DNA of 64,000 nt from Deltaproteobacteria bacterium (GTDB lineage Bacteria > Desulfobacterota > Desulfarculia > Desulfarculales > Desulfarculaceae), in assembly GCA_020444205.1 (NCBI GenBank), contig JAHLLJ010000006.1, positions 1-64,000 on the forward strand, read 5' to 3'. Each line of letters begins with the position of its first letter. Position 1 is the stretch's first letter. This document shows positions 8,088-16,997 of the stretch, piece by piece. Below the pieces are notes generated by a model. The model was not told where the DNA came from and searched no databases. It worked only from the letters and a program-made list of their open reading frames with translations. The translations under genes and the position numbers were made by a program.

Positions 8088-8855
8088 ATGAAGAACCTAG
8101 CCAAATGCTTGACCTTGGCCGCCCTGGTAGCGGCCGCGCTCATGATTCCCCTCGGCGCCCAGGCCCATGACCTTTGGGTCACCACTCCGGGCGCGGACCC
8201 GGGGCAGAACCTGATCATAGAGCTGGGCTATGGGCACGCCTTCCCCCAGGGCGAGCCCCTGGATGCCAAGCTCATCGTAGTGCCGCGCGTGGTGTCCCCG
8301 GCCGGGGTGATCCAAAGCAAACCAGTGGCTGAGATGAAGTACGAAAGCCTCAAGCCACTGGCCAAGGGCTCTTACGTGGTCACCGCCGGGCGCGAGGCCC
8401 AGTGGTACACCAAATCGCCCGAGGGCAGTGTGAACAAGCCCAAGGACCAGGTGCAAGGCGCCCTGAGATGCGTGCGCACCGTGAAGTATGGCAAGGCCAT
8501 CGTCAACGTGGGCGGAGCCTTGGATGACGTCAGCAAGCCCGTGGGCACGGCCCTGGAGATAGTGCCCCTGGCCAACCCTGGCAGCATCGCTGCGGGTGGA
8601 GAGCTGCCCGTACAGGTGTTGTTGAACGGCAAGCCCCTGGCCAAGACCGAGGTAATGGCCACCTTCGCGGGTTTCACTCCCGAGGGAAGGTCCATGGCCT
8701 TCTACGCCAAGACCGACAAAAAAGGCATGGTAAAGGTGAAGCTGTGGCACTCCGGTCTATGGCTGGTTCGCGCCTATCATAAGGAGCCTTACAAGGATCC
8801 CGCCAAGTGCGATACCTTTGGCCAGACCGCCGTGCTCACTTTCAGGATCAAATGA
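8088..8855 (+). CDS. DUF4198 / NikK-like periplasmic protein
   Basis: 255 residues with a signal peptide cleaved after GAQA, so the mature protein begins HDLWVTTPG. A mature N-terminal His directly after cleavage followed by W and V is typical of DUF4198 periplasmic proteins, in which this His can help bind metal. Beta-rich domain follows, with RAYHKEPY and TFGQTAVLTF near the end. It is 20 bp after the TonB receptor and overlaps the next gene by four bases, so all three are co-transcribed. Probable role: handling Ni or Co in the periplasm. Confidence 0.8.
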   Translation: MKNLAKCLTLAALVAAALMIPLGAQAHDLWVTTPGADPGQNLIIELGYGHAFPQGEPLDAKLIVVPRVVSPAGVIQSKPVAEMKYESLKPLAKGSYVVTAGREAQWYTKSPEGSVNKPKDQVQGALRCVRTVKYGKAIVNVGGALDDVSKPVGTALEIVPLANPGSIAAGGELPVQVLLNGKPLAKTEVMATFAGFTPEGRSMAFYAKTDKKGMVKVKLWHSGLWLVRAYHKEPYKDPAKCDTFGQTAVLTFRIK

Positions 8856-9373
8856 TGCGGCACAGCAGTGAAAACCGCGGCTCCGGCCTCCTGCCGGGGC
8901 CGCGGCCCCTCATCGTTTGGGCGGGGCTGGCCTTGCTGTTGCTCTGGCCCGTGTCCTGCCCGGCCCACGGCGTGAGCATAAACTGCCGGGAGGGCCGGGC
9001 CATGGTAGTGGAGGCTGCCTACGACGACGGGGAGCCCATGGATTATGTAAAGGTCCGGGTGAAGGGGCCTGATGGCAAGACCTTCCAGGTAGGCAACACC
9101 GACGGGCACGGCCGTTTCGCCTGGGTGCCCGACCGTAGCGGCCAATGGACGGTCACCGCGGCCGACGGCATGGGACACAAGGCCGTGACCAAGGTGCAGG
9201 CCGCTCCGGGGCAAGAGACCCGGCCCGCGGCCCCCATAGCCACGGCCGCGCCTCCGGCCAAGCATCCCCGCTGGGCTAAAGTAATCTGGGGCCTCAACGC
9301 CCTGTTTTTCGTCTTTGGTTTTCTATCCTGGATGGCTTCGCGCCGGCGGCGCAAAGGCGGTAACCGGGCTTAG
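8852..9373 (+). CDS. NikL-like membrane-anchored periplasmic protein
   Basis: 173 residues, start ATG overlapping the previous stop (ATGA), so translation is coupled. It has an N-terminal signal/anchor (about 20-40; cleavage after SCPA would leave HGVSINC, again with an N-terminal His), a carboxypeptidase-regulatory/Ig-like domain (KVRVKGPDGKTFQVGNTDGH), a Pro/Ala linker and a C-terminal membrane helix (VIWGLNALFFVFGFLSWMA) with a basic tail. This is the layout of NikL, a partner of Ni/Co transport systems in Desulfobacterota. No ECF transporter genes are adjacent. Confidence 0.68.
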   Translation: MMRHSSENRGSGLLPGPRPLIVWAGLALLLLWPVSCPAHGVSINCREGRAMVVEAAYDDGEPMDYVKVRVKGPDGKTFQVGNTDGHGRFAWVPDRSGQWTVTAADGMGHKAVTKVQAAPGQETRPAAPIATAAPPAKHPRWAKVIWGLNALFFVFGFLSWMASRRRRKGGNRA

Positions 9374-10042
9374 TTTTTGAAATTCGACTAAACAGAGCCG
9401 CCGAGTCGTCTTGGCCTTATTATGTTGCATGGGCATTTTAACCAAAGGAGTTTGCCTATTCAGATGATGAATTCGAGGCAGCAATAATACGGATTAGGTG
9501 TAAGGTTGCCCTTCCTCAAAAACAAATCAAGCAGAACGTGCAATACACCATTGAGCCCAACGGGTGTAGCGGCATCGACGGCGCGGTGGTTGTGGGTTTG
9601 TGGCCTGTTTGACGCCAAAATATTTAGGAGCAAAGGTTAACTTTTTGAGAAAAAGCCTAGTAATTTTTATTATAAAAACTAATGTTTTTATATTTCTGCT
9701 AGCTTTTTACTCGCAGTACATCCAGCCAAAGATCAACATCGGAAAGGCGAACCGCCTCTAAGCAAGCACTTCCGATAGTAAACTCTTCTCTGCACCATTT
9801 GAATTTCCGTTTATTGAATGAGGATGCAGCTTGCTCAGCCCACAATAAAATATTGTCTCACCAGAGCATCTTTTCAAAATTGAAAGCCCATTGAATCAAA
9901 AATTCTGATCGCGGTAAGTTAACAATCCCAACCCTCGCGCTGGCTAAAAATTAGGGGGTCAATTATGCCGGAGCGGCCGAGGACCCGTCTGCGAAAAATC
10001 AATTGAACCCAATAATTATTAATTTCCAAGCGCTCAAATGAT
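9374..10042. other. Long AT-rich intergenic region with a start-less open frame
   Basis: About 670 bp without a convincing gene. A plus-strand frame stays open from 9442 to a TGA at 9610-9612 and reads like normal protein at its end (IEPNGCSGIDGAVVVGLWPV) but has no start codon near its beginning. It could be a gene remnant. The rest is AT-rich with no recognised site until the conserved promoter element at 10043. Confidence 0.35.
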
Positions 10043-10122
10043 CAGTTCTACCCTGATATTTGACTAATCATTAACCGATATTGCCTTTTTACTAGTACTT
10101 ACCCTCAAAATTATACAAATGC
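10043..10122 (+). promoter_or_regulatory. Conserved 80-bp upstream element, copy 1
   Basis: This segment aligns along its full length with sequences upstream of the TPR lipoprotein gene (15510-15589, minus) and the PAS-LuxR gene (16806-16886, minus). Shared blocks in order are CAGTT, CCTGATA, CTAAT, TTGCCTTTTT (then ACTAGT in two copies) and CTCAAA with an AT-rich block suited to a -10 box. Orientation is toward the gene in all three cases. It sits 153 bp before the start at 10275. Confidence 0.7.
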
Positions 10123-10210
10123 ATTACTCTTGGCTATGAAAACGTCTGGTAAAGGCGGATGCTTTTCGATTAGCCGATAATGCAACGCGCTCATAGATGT
10201 TCCAGAAGGT

Positions 10211-10239
10211 AAAAGCCGAAAAAGTATTTTTCAGCTTTT
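10211..10239. repeat. Inverted repeat in the 5' untranslated region
   Basis: AAAAGC-C-GAAAAA / TTTTTC-A-GCTTTT with a 3-nt loop, 36 bp before the start codon at 10275. It could act as a protein-binding dyad or an RNA hairpin. Confidence 0.5.
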
Positions 10240-10274
10240 AAGATATTTAAGTAATAACACTGCAGGAGGGCGGT

Positions 10275-11120
10275 ATGAAAAAGTCTCGCAAGGTGCGTAC
10301 AAGGGTGTTACTCACCGTGATTACTTGCGCTGTATTTATGATCTGCAGTGCAAGTGCGTGGGCTCAATGTACAGATTGTGGTACCACGAATGTTGACAAT
10401 TCAAGCACTAACCTTTCAGCAACATCGTACTCAGTGCAAGAGTCTGTTCAGTACTCCAACAATAACCCGATATCCCAAGCGGCCGGAGGGCAGGGGATTG
10501 CCTTCCTTGATCTGTCCAACAGCTTTAACACCAAGATCAACGCTCCTATTGGTGACCAGCTCCCAGCCTTTCCCCTGAACGTCACGCCTCTTTACCGTAA
10601 TGGTCCCCAGAACGGCGGCGGACTGTTCCCTCTGCTGGACGCCATTCCCGAAGGCGATGTGGAGGCACTTGCCACCGAACCAACGGAGACCGAGTCCGGG
10701 GTTATGGTCTGGGCGGGAACCGAGCACGTTTACGCCCTGTATAAGGGTGATGCCGAAGAGACTGAGTGGACCGCCATCGCCAAGGCCCTTCACGCTGCCA
10801 AGCAGTCCGGCGGATCAATCAAGGGCCTTTCCACCGACATCCATGCCAAGAACGGACGCCTGAATGCCCTTTACACCAGATCGGGCCGGGTTTGGATGGC
10901 CAAGCCGAGCCTGACCGGCATCTTCATCAAGCGTCGCCTGAAGCCTGAGGCTTGGGGCTTGGGTCTCGCTGTGGGCGCGCAGCACGGGCGCCTGGAGGGT
11001 GATGGCCCCGGTGTGTTCACCGCCCAGGTTAGCGGCGCCTTTGGCTTCGGTACCTCGGAGGTCTTGGTGCGGCCGGTTGTCATGGTGGTGGCAGCTGTAA
11101 CTAAGACCGCCAAGAAGTAG
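10275..11120 (+). CDS. Secreted protein of unknown function
   Basis: 281 residues with a clear signal peptide (cleavage near SAWAQ) and the mature start CTDCGTTNVDNSSTN. The N-terminal third is Asn/Ser/Gln-rich, like surface or filament proteins; the rest is a mixed domain (GVMVWAGTEHVYALYKGDAE ...) with a Val/Gly-rich end. No known family was recognised. GGAGGG precedes the ATG. It carries the first copy of the 80-bp upstream element shared with the LuxR regulator, so it is a probable target of that regulator. Confidence 0.75.
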   Translation: MKKSRKVRTRVLLTVITCAVFMICSASAWAQCTDCGTTNVDNSSTNLSATSYSVQESVQYSNNNPISQAAGGQGIAFLDLSNSFNTKINAPIGDQLPAFPLNVTPLYRNGPQNGGGLFPLLDAIPEGDVEALATEPTETESGVMVWAGTEHVYALYKGDAEETEWTAIAKALHAAKQSGGSIKGLSTDIHAKNGRLNALYTRSGRVWMAKPSLTGIFIKRRLKPEAWGLGLAVGAQHGRLEGDGPGVFTAQVSGAFGFGTSEVLVRPVVMVVAAVTKTAKK

Positions 11121-11354
11121 CCCTGGCATACCGCCATAAACGTACGCAACCAAGTCCTAGTTGAAAGGGTTTTTATTCAACTTAACCAAGACAATGCTTT
11201 TCATTGTCGCTCATCGTGGAGGCATGCACCAGAGAGCACTATTGATCGGCCTCGGGAAAGGAGGGTTCGCTAGCACCAAGGCCTTCTCTAAATCCTGGTG
11301 AATGGCTCTTGATTAACCGCAATTTCGTCAACCAAGTAGAAGGAGAGGAGAGCT

Positions 11355-11840
11355 ATGAGAAAGCTAATGATCTTTGCTTTGGGCGCCGCTCTGGTGCTCG
11401 CTATGACCGGTTCCGCCATGGCGCTGGACCTGAACGCCGACATCAAGCTTAGCGTAGGCGGCACCAACTTCTCGGCCATCAGCATTGGAGACCTGCAGCA
11501 GCAGGCTAGCGCTGATGTCTTTGGCCTTGATAAGATCATCACCAAGAACGATGGTAAGGTGATCTCCAAGGTGGACCTGCCCAACGTGGACATCGACCAG
11601 TGGGGCGTTGTTCTGGGCACGGTGAATGTTGACTTGGGTGCCCAGGCTGGCCTTATCCAGATTACTGATGTTGAGGCTGCCTGCACCGACTTCGCTCTTT
11701 CCAAGAACGAGGGATTCGTGCTCGCCAAGGTCGAGGTCGGCGAGGGTGGTGTTTACGTCAACAACATCAACCCGCTTGGTCTGTACCCCTATGATCCTTG
11801 GAATGGCCAGCAGGAGTTTTTCAATAATCCTCCTTGGTAG
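11355..11840 (+). CDS. Secreted protein of unknown function
   Basis: 161 residues with a signal peptide cleaved near GSAMA. The mature protein is rich in Asp, Val and Ile with alternating short beta strands (DLPNVDIDQWGVVLGTVNVD) and a Pro/Asn/Trp-rich end. One Cys. No family recognised. A strong ribosome site (AAGGAGAGGAGAG) precedes the ATG and a terminator follows at 11860, so expression may be high. It lies 234 bp downstream of another unknown secreted protein and may act with it. Confidence 0.75.
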   Translation: MRKLMIFALGAALVLAMTGSAMALDLNADIKLSVGGTNFSAISIGDLQQQASADVFGLDKIITKNDGKVISKVDLPNVDIDQWGVVLGTVNVDLGAQAGLIQITDVEAACTDFALSKNEGFVLAKVEVGEGGVYVNNINPLGLYPYDPWNGQQEFFNNPPW

Positions 11841-11859
11841 GCCTTAACCGTTAAGGTTG

Positions 11860-11897
11860 CCGCGGCCTTCGCCGAATGGCGGGGGCCGCGGTTTTTT
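11860..11897 (+). terminator. Intrinsic terminator after the secreted protein gene
   Basis: Stem CCGCGGCC (11860-11867) / GGCCGCGG (11884-11891) followed by six T residues. Confidence 0.85.
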
Positions 11898-12037
11898 CTG
11901 GTTCTGCTGAAAAGCTTGGACAGTTTACAATGACATGGAAGCAAGAAATTACATTAATTTAAAAAAGGTAGCATATTATTTAACCAACACTAAATGTTAT
12001 CATTGTTAAAATACTAAAAGGAGGGAAAGATATTTCC

Positions 12038-12730
12038 ATGAAAAAGCTTTTTTGGCTGATGCTGTTTCTTTTGTGCCTATCGCAGCCGGCCTGGGCTGGC
12101 TTGAAAGAAGGGCATGAAGCATTCCTGAACAAGGATTACAAAAAAGCCTTTGCTGAAGTCAAGCCTGTGGCCGACAAGGGCAACCCTAAGGCGCAAAGAA
12201 TTATAGCCTTCTTTTTTTTGAATGGTTACGGCGTAACTAAGGACCCCCAAAAGGCTTTTGACTGGTACAAAAAATCAGCTACCCAGGGTGATGCCAGGGC
12301 GCAATATGCCGTGGGCTACATGTATGAGCAGGGAAACGTTGTGGGAAAAAACCTCGAAGAGGCAGCTCTTTGGTATAAAAAGTCAGCCAATCAAGGTTCC
12401 CCGCTAGCTCAGAACAACTTAGGCCATTTATACGAGATCGGCGAAGGGGTGCCCCAAGATAATAAAGAAGCCTTTCAGTGGTATACCAAGGCCGCGAATC
12501 TTGGCAACCCAATATCCCAATTGAACTTGGGACGAATATACACAGTCGGCAAAGGGGTGCCTAAGGATTACGTCAAAGCATACAAGTGGTACACACTTGC
12601 CATTCGCCAGGGAAACCAAGAGGCAATAAAGTGGAGGATTCTGGTAGCCAATAAAATGACCCCTCAACAAATCGACGAGGCAGAAGAACTGGCAGGTGAG
12701 TGGAAGCCGCCTGCGCCGCAAGAAAAATAG
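12038..12730 (+). CDS. Sel1-repeat (SLR) secreted protein
   Basis: 230 residues with a signal peptide (cleavage near QPAWA) and about five tandem Sel1-like repeats of 36 residues; each has the pattern AxxLGxxYxxGxGVxxDxxKAxxWYxKAAxxG (for example NLGHLYEIGEGVPQDNKEAF). Such solenoids act as periplasmic scaffolds for protein-protein contact. The final part (EWKPPAPQEK) is polar. GGAGGG lies upstream of the ATG. Partners are not known; the neighbours are secreted proteins of unknown role. Confidence 0.9.
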   Translation: MKKLFWLMLFLLCLSQPAWAGLKEGHEAFLNKDYKKAFAEVKPVADKGNPKAQRIIAFFFLNGYGVTKDPQKAFDWYKKSATQGDARAQYAVGYMYEQGNVVGKNLEEAALWYKKSANQGSPLAQNNLGHLYEIGEGVPQDNKEAFQWYTKAANLGNPISQLNLGRIYTVGKGVPKDYVKAYKWYTLAIRQGNQEAIKWRILVANKMTPQQIDEAEELAGEWKPPAPQEK

Positions 12731-12786
12731 CTACCATACGGATTGCCCGCTAAGCATCGCGGAGAAGAACAAGAAAGGATTATTCA

Positions 12787-13071
12787 ATGAAAAGGTTAAT
12801 ATCCTTGTTCTTAGCTGTCTCGTTGTTGGCTCTCTACAACACGGCTGTATGGGCCGCTGGGTCCGTTTCCGAAAAAACCGTAATTCAGGGGCAGTATTCT
12901 GGAGAGCGAAGTGTAGTGGAGCAGTATTCCCAGGATTACATTGGACCAAGTGTGGCGGGTGAAAAAAGAGAACGACCGATTATAATTCATGAACATGACA
13001 GCGAGTGGTCAGACATTGAAGAGCCGGCCAGTACCGAAAAGGCCGCCAAGAAGTGGAAACCGAATCACTAA
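12787..13071 (+). CDS. Small secreted protein of unknown function
   Basis: 94 residues with a signal peptide cleaved near VWAA. The mature part repeats a related unit (VIQGQYSGERS, VVEQYSQDYIG) and ends in a charged tail (EHDSEWSDIEEPASTEKAAK). An AGAAAGGA ribosome site precedes the ATG. It is 56 bp after the Sel1 gene, probably in one transcript. No family recognised. Confidence 0.65.
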   Translation: MKRLISLFLAVSLLALYNTAVWAAGSVSEKTVIQGQYSGERSVVEQYSQDYIGPSVAGEKRERPIIIHEHDSEWSDIEEPASTEKAAKKWKPNH

Positions 13072-13152
13072 GCCAACCCGGCTTTTCCAGAGGCTTATTT
13101 ATTTAAGTCAGTCCCTCCGTTAATTGTCTCAGGAACTAGTGCTTAAATAACC

Positions 13153-13170
13153 GTACCGGCTGACCGGTAC
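13153..13170. repeat. Perfect hairpin GTACCGG-CTGA-CCGGTAC
   Basis: A 7-bp perfect stem with a CTGA loop in the gap between convergent genes. No T-run follows, so it is not a classical terminator. Its right arm resembles the 3' end of 23S rRNA. Confidence 0.45.
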
Positions 13171-13279
13171 TAATGGAGAGCGCCCTCCAGGAAACTGAGG
13201 ACCTCTCGGCCCTCCGGGCCTTGAAGGTGCCACCCTACCTCCCCCGTTTAGGTTGGCTCCCCTCCTTGACGTAAGGGAC

Positions 13280-13891
13280 CTACTGAGCCGCGGGCGATTT
13301 GACGCGTTTCATGAAGTAACTTTGCCATTTCTCAAAAAACTGGTTTTGCGCCCTAGCCAGCTTGGCCTGCAGATCAACAAGCTTGTCGGCTGATGCTTTT
13401 ATGCGGTCTGGTTTCGAATTTGGGCTGTGCACCAGGGTGTCCAGTTCCAACTGCTTTTCCATCAAGTCCTGGCGCAATTCAAGGGTGTCGTTGAGGTACT
13501 GGTTGTACATGCCACGCCACGTCTGCCGTTGTTTGGGAGACATTGCGTACCAGATCTGTCCCCTGCCTTGCCAATAGCTGGCAGGGCCCATCATACCCCA
13601 GCCATAACCGCCGCCCGGTCCCATCATGCCAAATCCCACGCCGTAGCCATAACCAGGGCCCAACCCGGGCCCCATGACCGTGGGGCTCATGCCATAGCCG
13701 TAGTATGGGCTCATTATCCCGTAACCAGGCCCCTTAGAATGCTGTAAATCTTCAGGATTGGGGTAGTAATAAGAATAATATACATCCTTGTTGTTGTTGT
13801 TCGGACTCGGGGTTTTAAATTTTGCCCACAATAAGCTAGGGGCCGACAACAGGCTCATAGCCAGCAATGCGATAAAAATGACCTTTCGCAT
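13280..13891 (-). CDS. Spy/CpxP/ZraP-like periplasmic protein with Gly/Tyr-rich region
   Basis: 203 residues starting at ATG 13891 (ATGCGAAAG), after AGGAAGGAGG; a longer in-frame start exists but lacks a ribosome site. Signal peptide cleaved near LLWA. Residues about 45-100 are a Gly/Tyr/Met/Pro-rich low-complexity segment (repeats of GYG, GPG and MMGP). The C-terminal half is helical with MSPKQRQTWRGMYNQYLNDT and a heptad-rich coiled coil (LRQDLMEKQLELDTLVHSPN), as in the Spy/CpxP chaperone and ZraP zinc-binding families. Role in envelope stress or metal binding is inferred. Monocistronic. Confidence 0.75.
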   Translation of the reverse strand: MRKVIFIALLAMSLLSAPSLLWAKFKTPSPNNNNKDVYYSYYYPNPEDLQHSKGPGYGIMSPYYGYGMSPTVMGPGLGPGYGYGVGFGMMGPGGGYGWGMMGPASYWQGRGQIWYAMSPKQRQTWRGMYNQYLNDTLELRQDLMEKQLELDTLVHSPNSKPDRIKASADKLVDLQAKLARAQNQFFEKWQSYFMKRVKSPAAQ

Positions 13892-14188
13892 AAAGGCCTC
13901 CTTCCTCAACGACAATGCTTAGTTAGCATTCTATTCGCAGCTTCGGCCGATTCTTGCTTCCCATAGGCCCCTAAGTTACTTACAGCGCAAAAAGTTATGC
14001 TCAATCGCATTGATAATCCATATTCAACCAGTTGAGCCTCCCCAAAGCGTGGGATTTAACCATAGCCTGTGGACCATTAGCACCCGCAGCCCCCCACGAA
14101 AACCAGTAAGTATGAGACATACCGGCAGTGGGGGACGCTTGAAATCGCTATGGCCAATGCTCAAAGGAGCTTTTTGTTTTGTTCCTCG

Positions 14189-15427
14189 TTACTTACTTCG
14201 CTCTTTTCCCTTGGGGCCCTTACTGCTAACCTGGCCCAATATCGATGATTCGATGATTTGCTTGCACTGGGGACGAACCGAGCAAAACCTGGCGGTAGCC
14301 TGGTCCAATGCCTGGTTCACCATGGCATTGTCTTCGAAACCTGGTGTATCTGCCGCCTGGTAGGCCAGATCGACAGCTTCCTTGATTTCGGTAATTCTGG
14401 ACGACGACATCTTGATTTTGGCCAAATAGACCAAGGAGTAAACGTGGTTGGGGTTATTTCTCGGAACCATGGAAGTGGCCTGAGTAAACTCATGTTCGGC
14501 CAGTCCATATCGACCCATCCCCATTAGGGCCACCCCTAGGTTGAATCGATATTTGGCCTCCTGCTCAATCAGCTCCGACCTCTCCTCAGGGGTTATTACG
14601 GTGTCCAGCTTGGCTTCGATCTCGTTAATTTTACTTCGGCTAAAGGCAATACTTTTTTCCTTGTTGTATTGCTCCACGAGAGCATTTAGCTCCTTCTGAT
14701 AAACGACTTTTTCCTTACCAGTCGATAGTTTCACCGCAGCTTGGAAATGTTCGACGACCTGCTTACTTACCCCGGTAATCCTGTAGAGCACTCGGCCGGC
14801 CATCGCCTGATCGCGTGCGCTCTTGGGATTGTATCTAATGGCATTCAGCCAGAGGCCGTAGGATGCCCTGAGCAGCTTTTTGTCCCAATTTTTGTTTTGG
14901 GCCATTGCCAGCATACAATCAGCCGCGCTCTGGTAGCCAAAAACTAAGTTGGCGCCTGGCATCTGAAGATAAGCCTCAAGAAGCTTTGACGATTTATCCA
15001 GGTCTTTCGTGAGGCGAATCTCAACTTCCATCAGATCCACGTCCTTGAAACCTGGATACCTTTTCTGGGTTAATTCAAGCCACTTGCGAGAGCTGTCAAT
15101 GCCCCCCAGCCTATAATAAACAACCGCAATTCTCGCGGACGCCATCGGCGAGTACTTTTCGTCTTTATAGGTGTCGGCCACCATGCGGTAGGAATGGATG
15201 GCTTCCGCGAGTTTCCCAGCTTTCTCTTGAGCAACGCCGAGCCTATACATAGTGCCGGGCCCTGGGTTTTCCTTGGCTTGGGCCACGGCTGCGGCGTAGG
15301 TGCCTGGCGCTGGTTTGGGGCCGGCTGCGCCTTGGTCTTCGCCATTACAGCCAGACAACGCGAACAAAGCCACCAACAGAACAGCGCCAAAAGCCTTACA
15401 AGGTTTTGTGTTTACTTGTCGTACCAC
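14189..15427 (-). CDS. TPR-like outer-membrane lipoprotein
   Basis: 412 residues from GTG 15427, ten bases after AGGAGGGG. The lipobox LFALSGC puts the lipidated Cys at residue 27, and Asn at +2 favours the outer membrane. The body consists of helical tetratricopeptide-like hairpins (YRLGVAQEKAGKLAEAIHSY; FNLGVALMGMGRYGLAEHEF). The C-terminus carries two Cys (FCSVRPQCKQII) and a basic tail. Role unknown; TPR lipoproteins usually scaffold envelope complexes. Its upstream region holds copy 2 of the 80-bp element shared with the adjacent PAS-LuxR gene, so co-regulation is likely. Confidence 0.82.
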   Translation of the reverse strand: MVRQVNTKPCKAFGAVLLVALFALSGCNGEDQGAAGPKPAPGTYAAAVAQAKENPGPGTMYRLGVAQEKAGKLAEAIHSYRMVADTYKDEKYSPMASARIAVVYYRLGGIDSSRKWLELTQKRYPGFKDVDLMEVEIRLTKDLDKSSKLLEAYLQMPGANLVFGYQSAADCMLAMAQNKNWDKKLLRASYGLWLNAIRYNPKSARDQAMAGRVLYRITGVSKQVVEHFQAAVKLSTGKEKVVYQKELNALVEQYNKEKSIAFSRSKINEIEAKLDTVITPEERSELIEQEAKYRFNLGVALMGMGRYGLAEHEFTQATSMVPRNNPNHVYSLVYLAKIKMSSSRITEIKEAVDLAYQAADTPGFEDNAMVNQALDQATARFCSVRPQCKQIIESSILGQVSSKGPKGKERSK

Positions 15428-15509
15428 TCTGGACTTACCCCTCCTGGTTGCATTTTGGGGGTAACCAAAAGCACCCACCATTCAGGACGTTTTACTAACC
15501 GAGAGTCAT

Positions 15510-15589
15510 GGCCTCATATTATTTTGAGTAGATGAACCCGCAAAAAGGCAACGCCTGTTAATAATTAGCTAACTATCAGGATAAAACTG
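15510..15589 (-). promoter_or_regulatory. Conserved 80-bp upstream element, copy 2
   Basis: The reverse strand carries CAGTT, TTATCCTGATA, CTAATTA, TTGCCTTTTT and CTCAAAATAATAT in the same order and spacing as copies at 10043 and 16806. It lies about 85-160 bp before the lipoprotein start at 15427 and directly beyond the 3' end of the LuxR gene. Confidence 0.7.
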
Positions 15590-15624
15590 ATATTTCCGCG
15601 AACAAAAATTAATAATATTAGGGC

Positions 15625-16623
15625 TCAACTGATTCTTCGCAGACGGGCTGTCAACCGCTCCTTATCACCTATCAAACCCAGCTTTTTGCGTATGTTGTTG
15701 CGGTGATACAAGACGCAGCTCAGAGATATATGCAGCATCTCGGCGATCTCGTCACTGGTCCAGCCACTGCGGATCAAGTTGGCCACTTCCAACTCCCGAG
15801 GGGTCAAACCATAAATGGGAGATGAAAGCTTGTTGGCGAAGTCGACGGTCAATTTGTCTAGATTTTTGCGCAGGAGCTCTGCCAAGTTTTTTTGTTCATC
15901 AGTAAGTCTGCTCGAGGATAGCCTTTTGAGTATGGGATCGATAATGCGCGCTTTATTAGCGGCCACTGATTCCTTCAAATTCTCCAGTTGTTCTTCCTGT
16001 TTTTCCAGCAGGACCCTGAGAGCAACGTTTACCTCTTCAAGCTTATCGGATGTCTTTTGTTTCTCTGCGTGGTTCTTTTTCTGTGTGGACAGATCCTCCA
16101 TGGCAAGCAGGTATCCTTCCAATTCATCACCTTCAATAAAAATAGATGCAAGGTAAGCCTGGAAAGGAGGCCGCACTCCCAAAGCGATCTTCAGGGTAAT
16201 TTCCTGCTCAATTTTCCTCCCGTCATATGCCCCTCTGTGCACCAATCGGTGAAAATCCGAAATTGAGCTATCATCAATAAAGGTGGTGAAAAAGCTCCCC
16301 AATAAATGACGCCTGGGTCCAAACAACTCAAGCGCCGCCTTGTTGGCGTCAGCGACTTTCAGGTTTTTATCAAGACGCACTATGGGCAAGGGGTCCAGGT
16401 TGAACAGACGGTAATACAGCCGGTGAGATCGCTCCAGGAGTCTCTGGTTTTCCTGAAAACGTTGATTTTGTAATTCCAATTGTCGGCGGTTTTGGTGCAG
16501 TTCATTGATCAGCCCCATGATGTCCCGAATCTCAGGACTATTAGGCTCAACCCCGTTGGACTCAATAACCTGATCTATTAGCTCGCGCAAACGGGTCCCG
16601 CTTTCTTTCGGACGCTGGGGCAT
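15625..16623 (-). CDS. PAS domain LuxR-type transcriptional regulator
   Basis: 332 residues from ATG 16623 (a GTG two codons upstream is an alternative). Order: N-terminal coiled coil (about 30-70), PAS-like domain (about 72-175, LFNLDPLPIVRLDKNLKVAD), a second coiled coil (about 180-245) and a LuxR helix-turn-helix (LTPRELEVANLIRSGWTSDE, then IAEMLHISLSCVLYHRNNIR). No receiver domain, so it probably senses a small molecule or redox state in the cytoplasm. The 80-bp element lies upstream of this gene and of two others nearby, so autoregulation and control of the exported-protein cluster are proposed. Confidence 0.9.
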   Translation of the reverse strand: MPQRPKESGTRLRELIDQVIESNGVEPNSPEIRDIMGLINELHQNRRQLELQNQRFQENQRLLERSHRLYYRLFNLDPLPIVRLDKNLKVADANKAALELFGPRRHLLGSFFTTFIDDSSISDFHRLVHRGAYDGRKIEQEITLKIALGVRPPFQAYLASIFIEGDELEGYLLAMEDLSTQKKNHAEKQKTSDKLEEVNVALRVLLEKQEEQLENLKESVAANKARIIDPILKRLSSSRLTDEQKNLAELLRKNLDKLTVDFANKLSSPIYGLTPRELEVANLIRSGWTSDEIAEMLHISLSCVLYHRNNIRKKLGLIGDKERLTARLRRIS

Positions 16624-16805
16624 CAGCACCCCCGTTGGTCATGGCATGGATCGTAAAGGGGCAATTTAGCTGGGTTTATGGTGGTCCGGACCCGTGGCAG
16701 GCGTGTTTAACGGAGGGTGATTTGTGTCCTCTGGGTGCGGCCTGGCCCAGCGAAAATGCCCCCCACCTAGCTCCAACCCTATTATTTCTAATAAAAGAGG
16801 AGCAA

Positions 16806-16886
16806 GCATTTATATAATATTTGAGGGGAAGAACTAGTAAAAAGGCAATACTGGTTATTAATTAGACAAATATCAGGATAAAACTG
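16806..16886 (-). promoter_or_regulatory. Conserved 80-bp upstream element, copy 3 (LuxR gene)
   Basis: The best match to copy 1 at 10043: both contain ATTGCCTTTTTACTAGT exactly, CCTGATATTTG, and an ATTATA-type block before AAATGC. The dyad TATC-CT-GATA is a possible regulator site. It is 183-263 bp upstream of the regulator start. Confidence 0.7.
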
Positions 16887-16997
16887 TTTTTTCGCGTTAG
16901 TTTACGATTAATAAACTAGTGGATTCAGAGAAATTTTCCTAGACGGTTATATTTTCCAGCTATCCAGACGCATCCTCAGGTTAATATTCAACAGAAT

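Noticed and set aside
16635-16817. Plus-strand 60-codon ORF upstream of the LuxR gene
   Set aside because: It lies in the regulatory region, overlaps the conserved 80-bp element and lacks a ribosome site.
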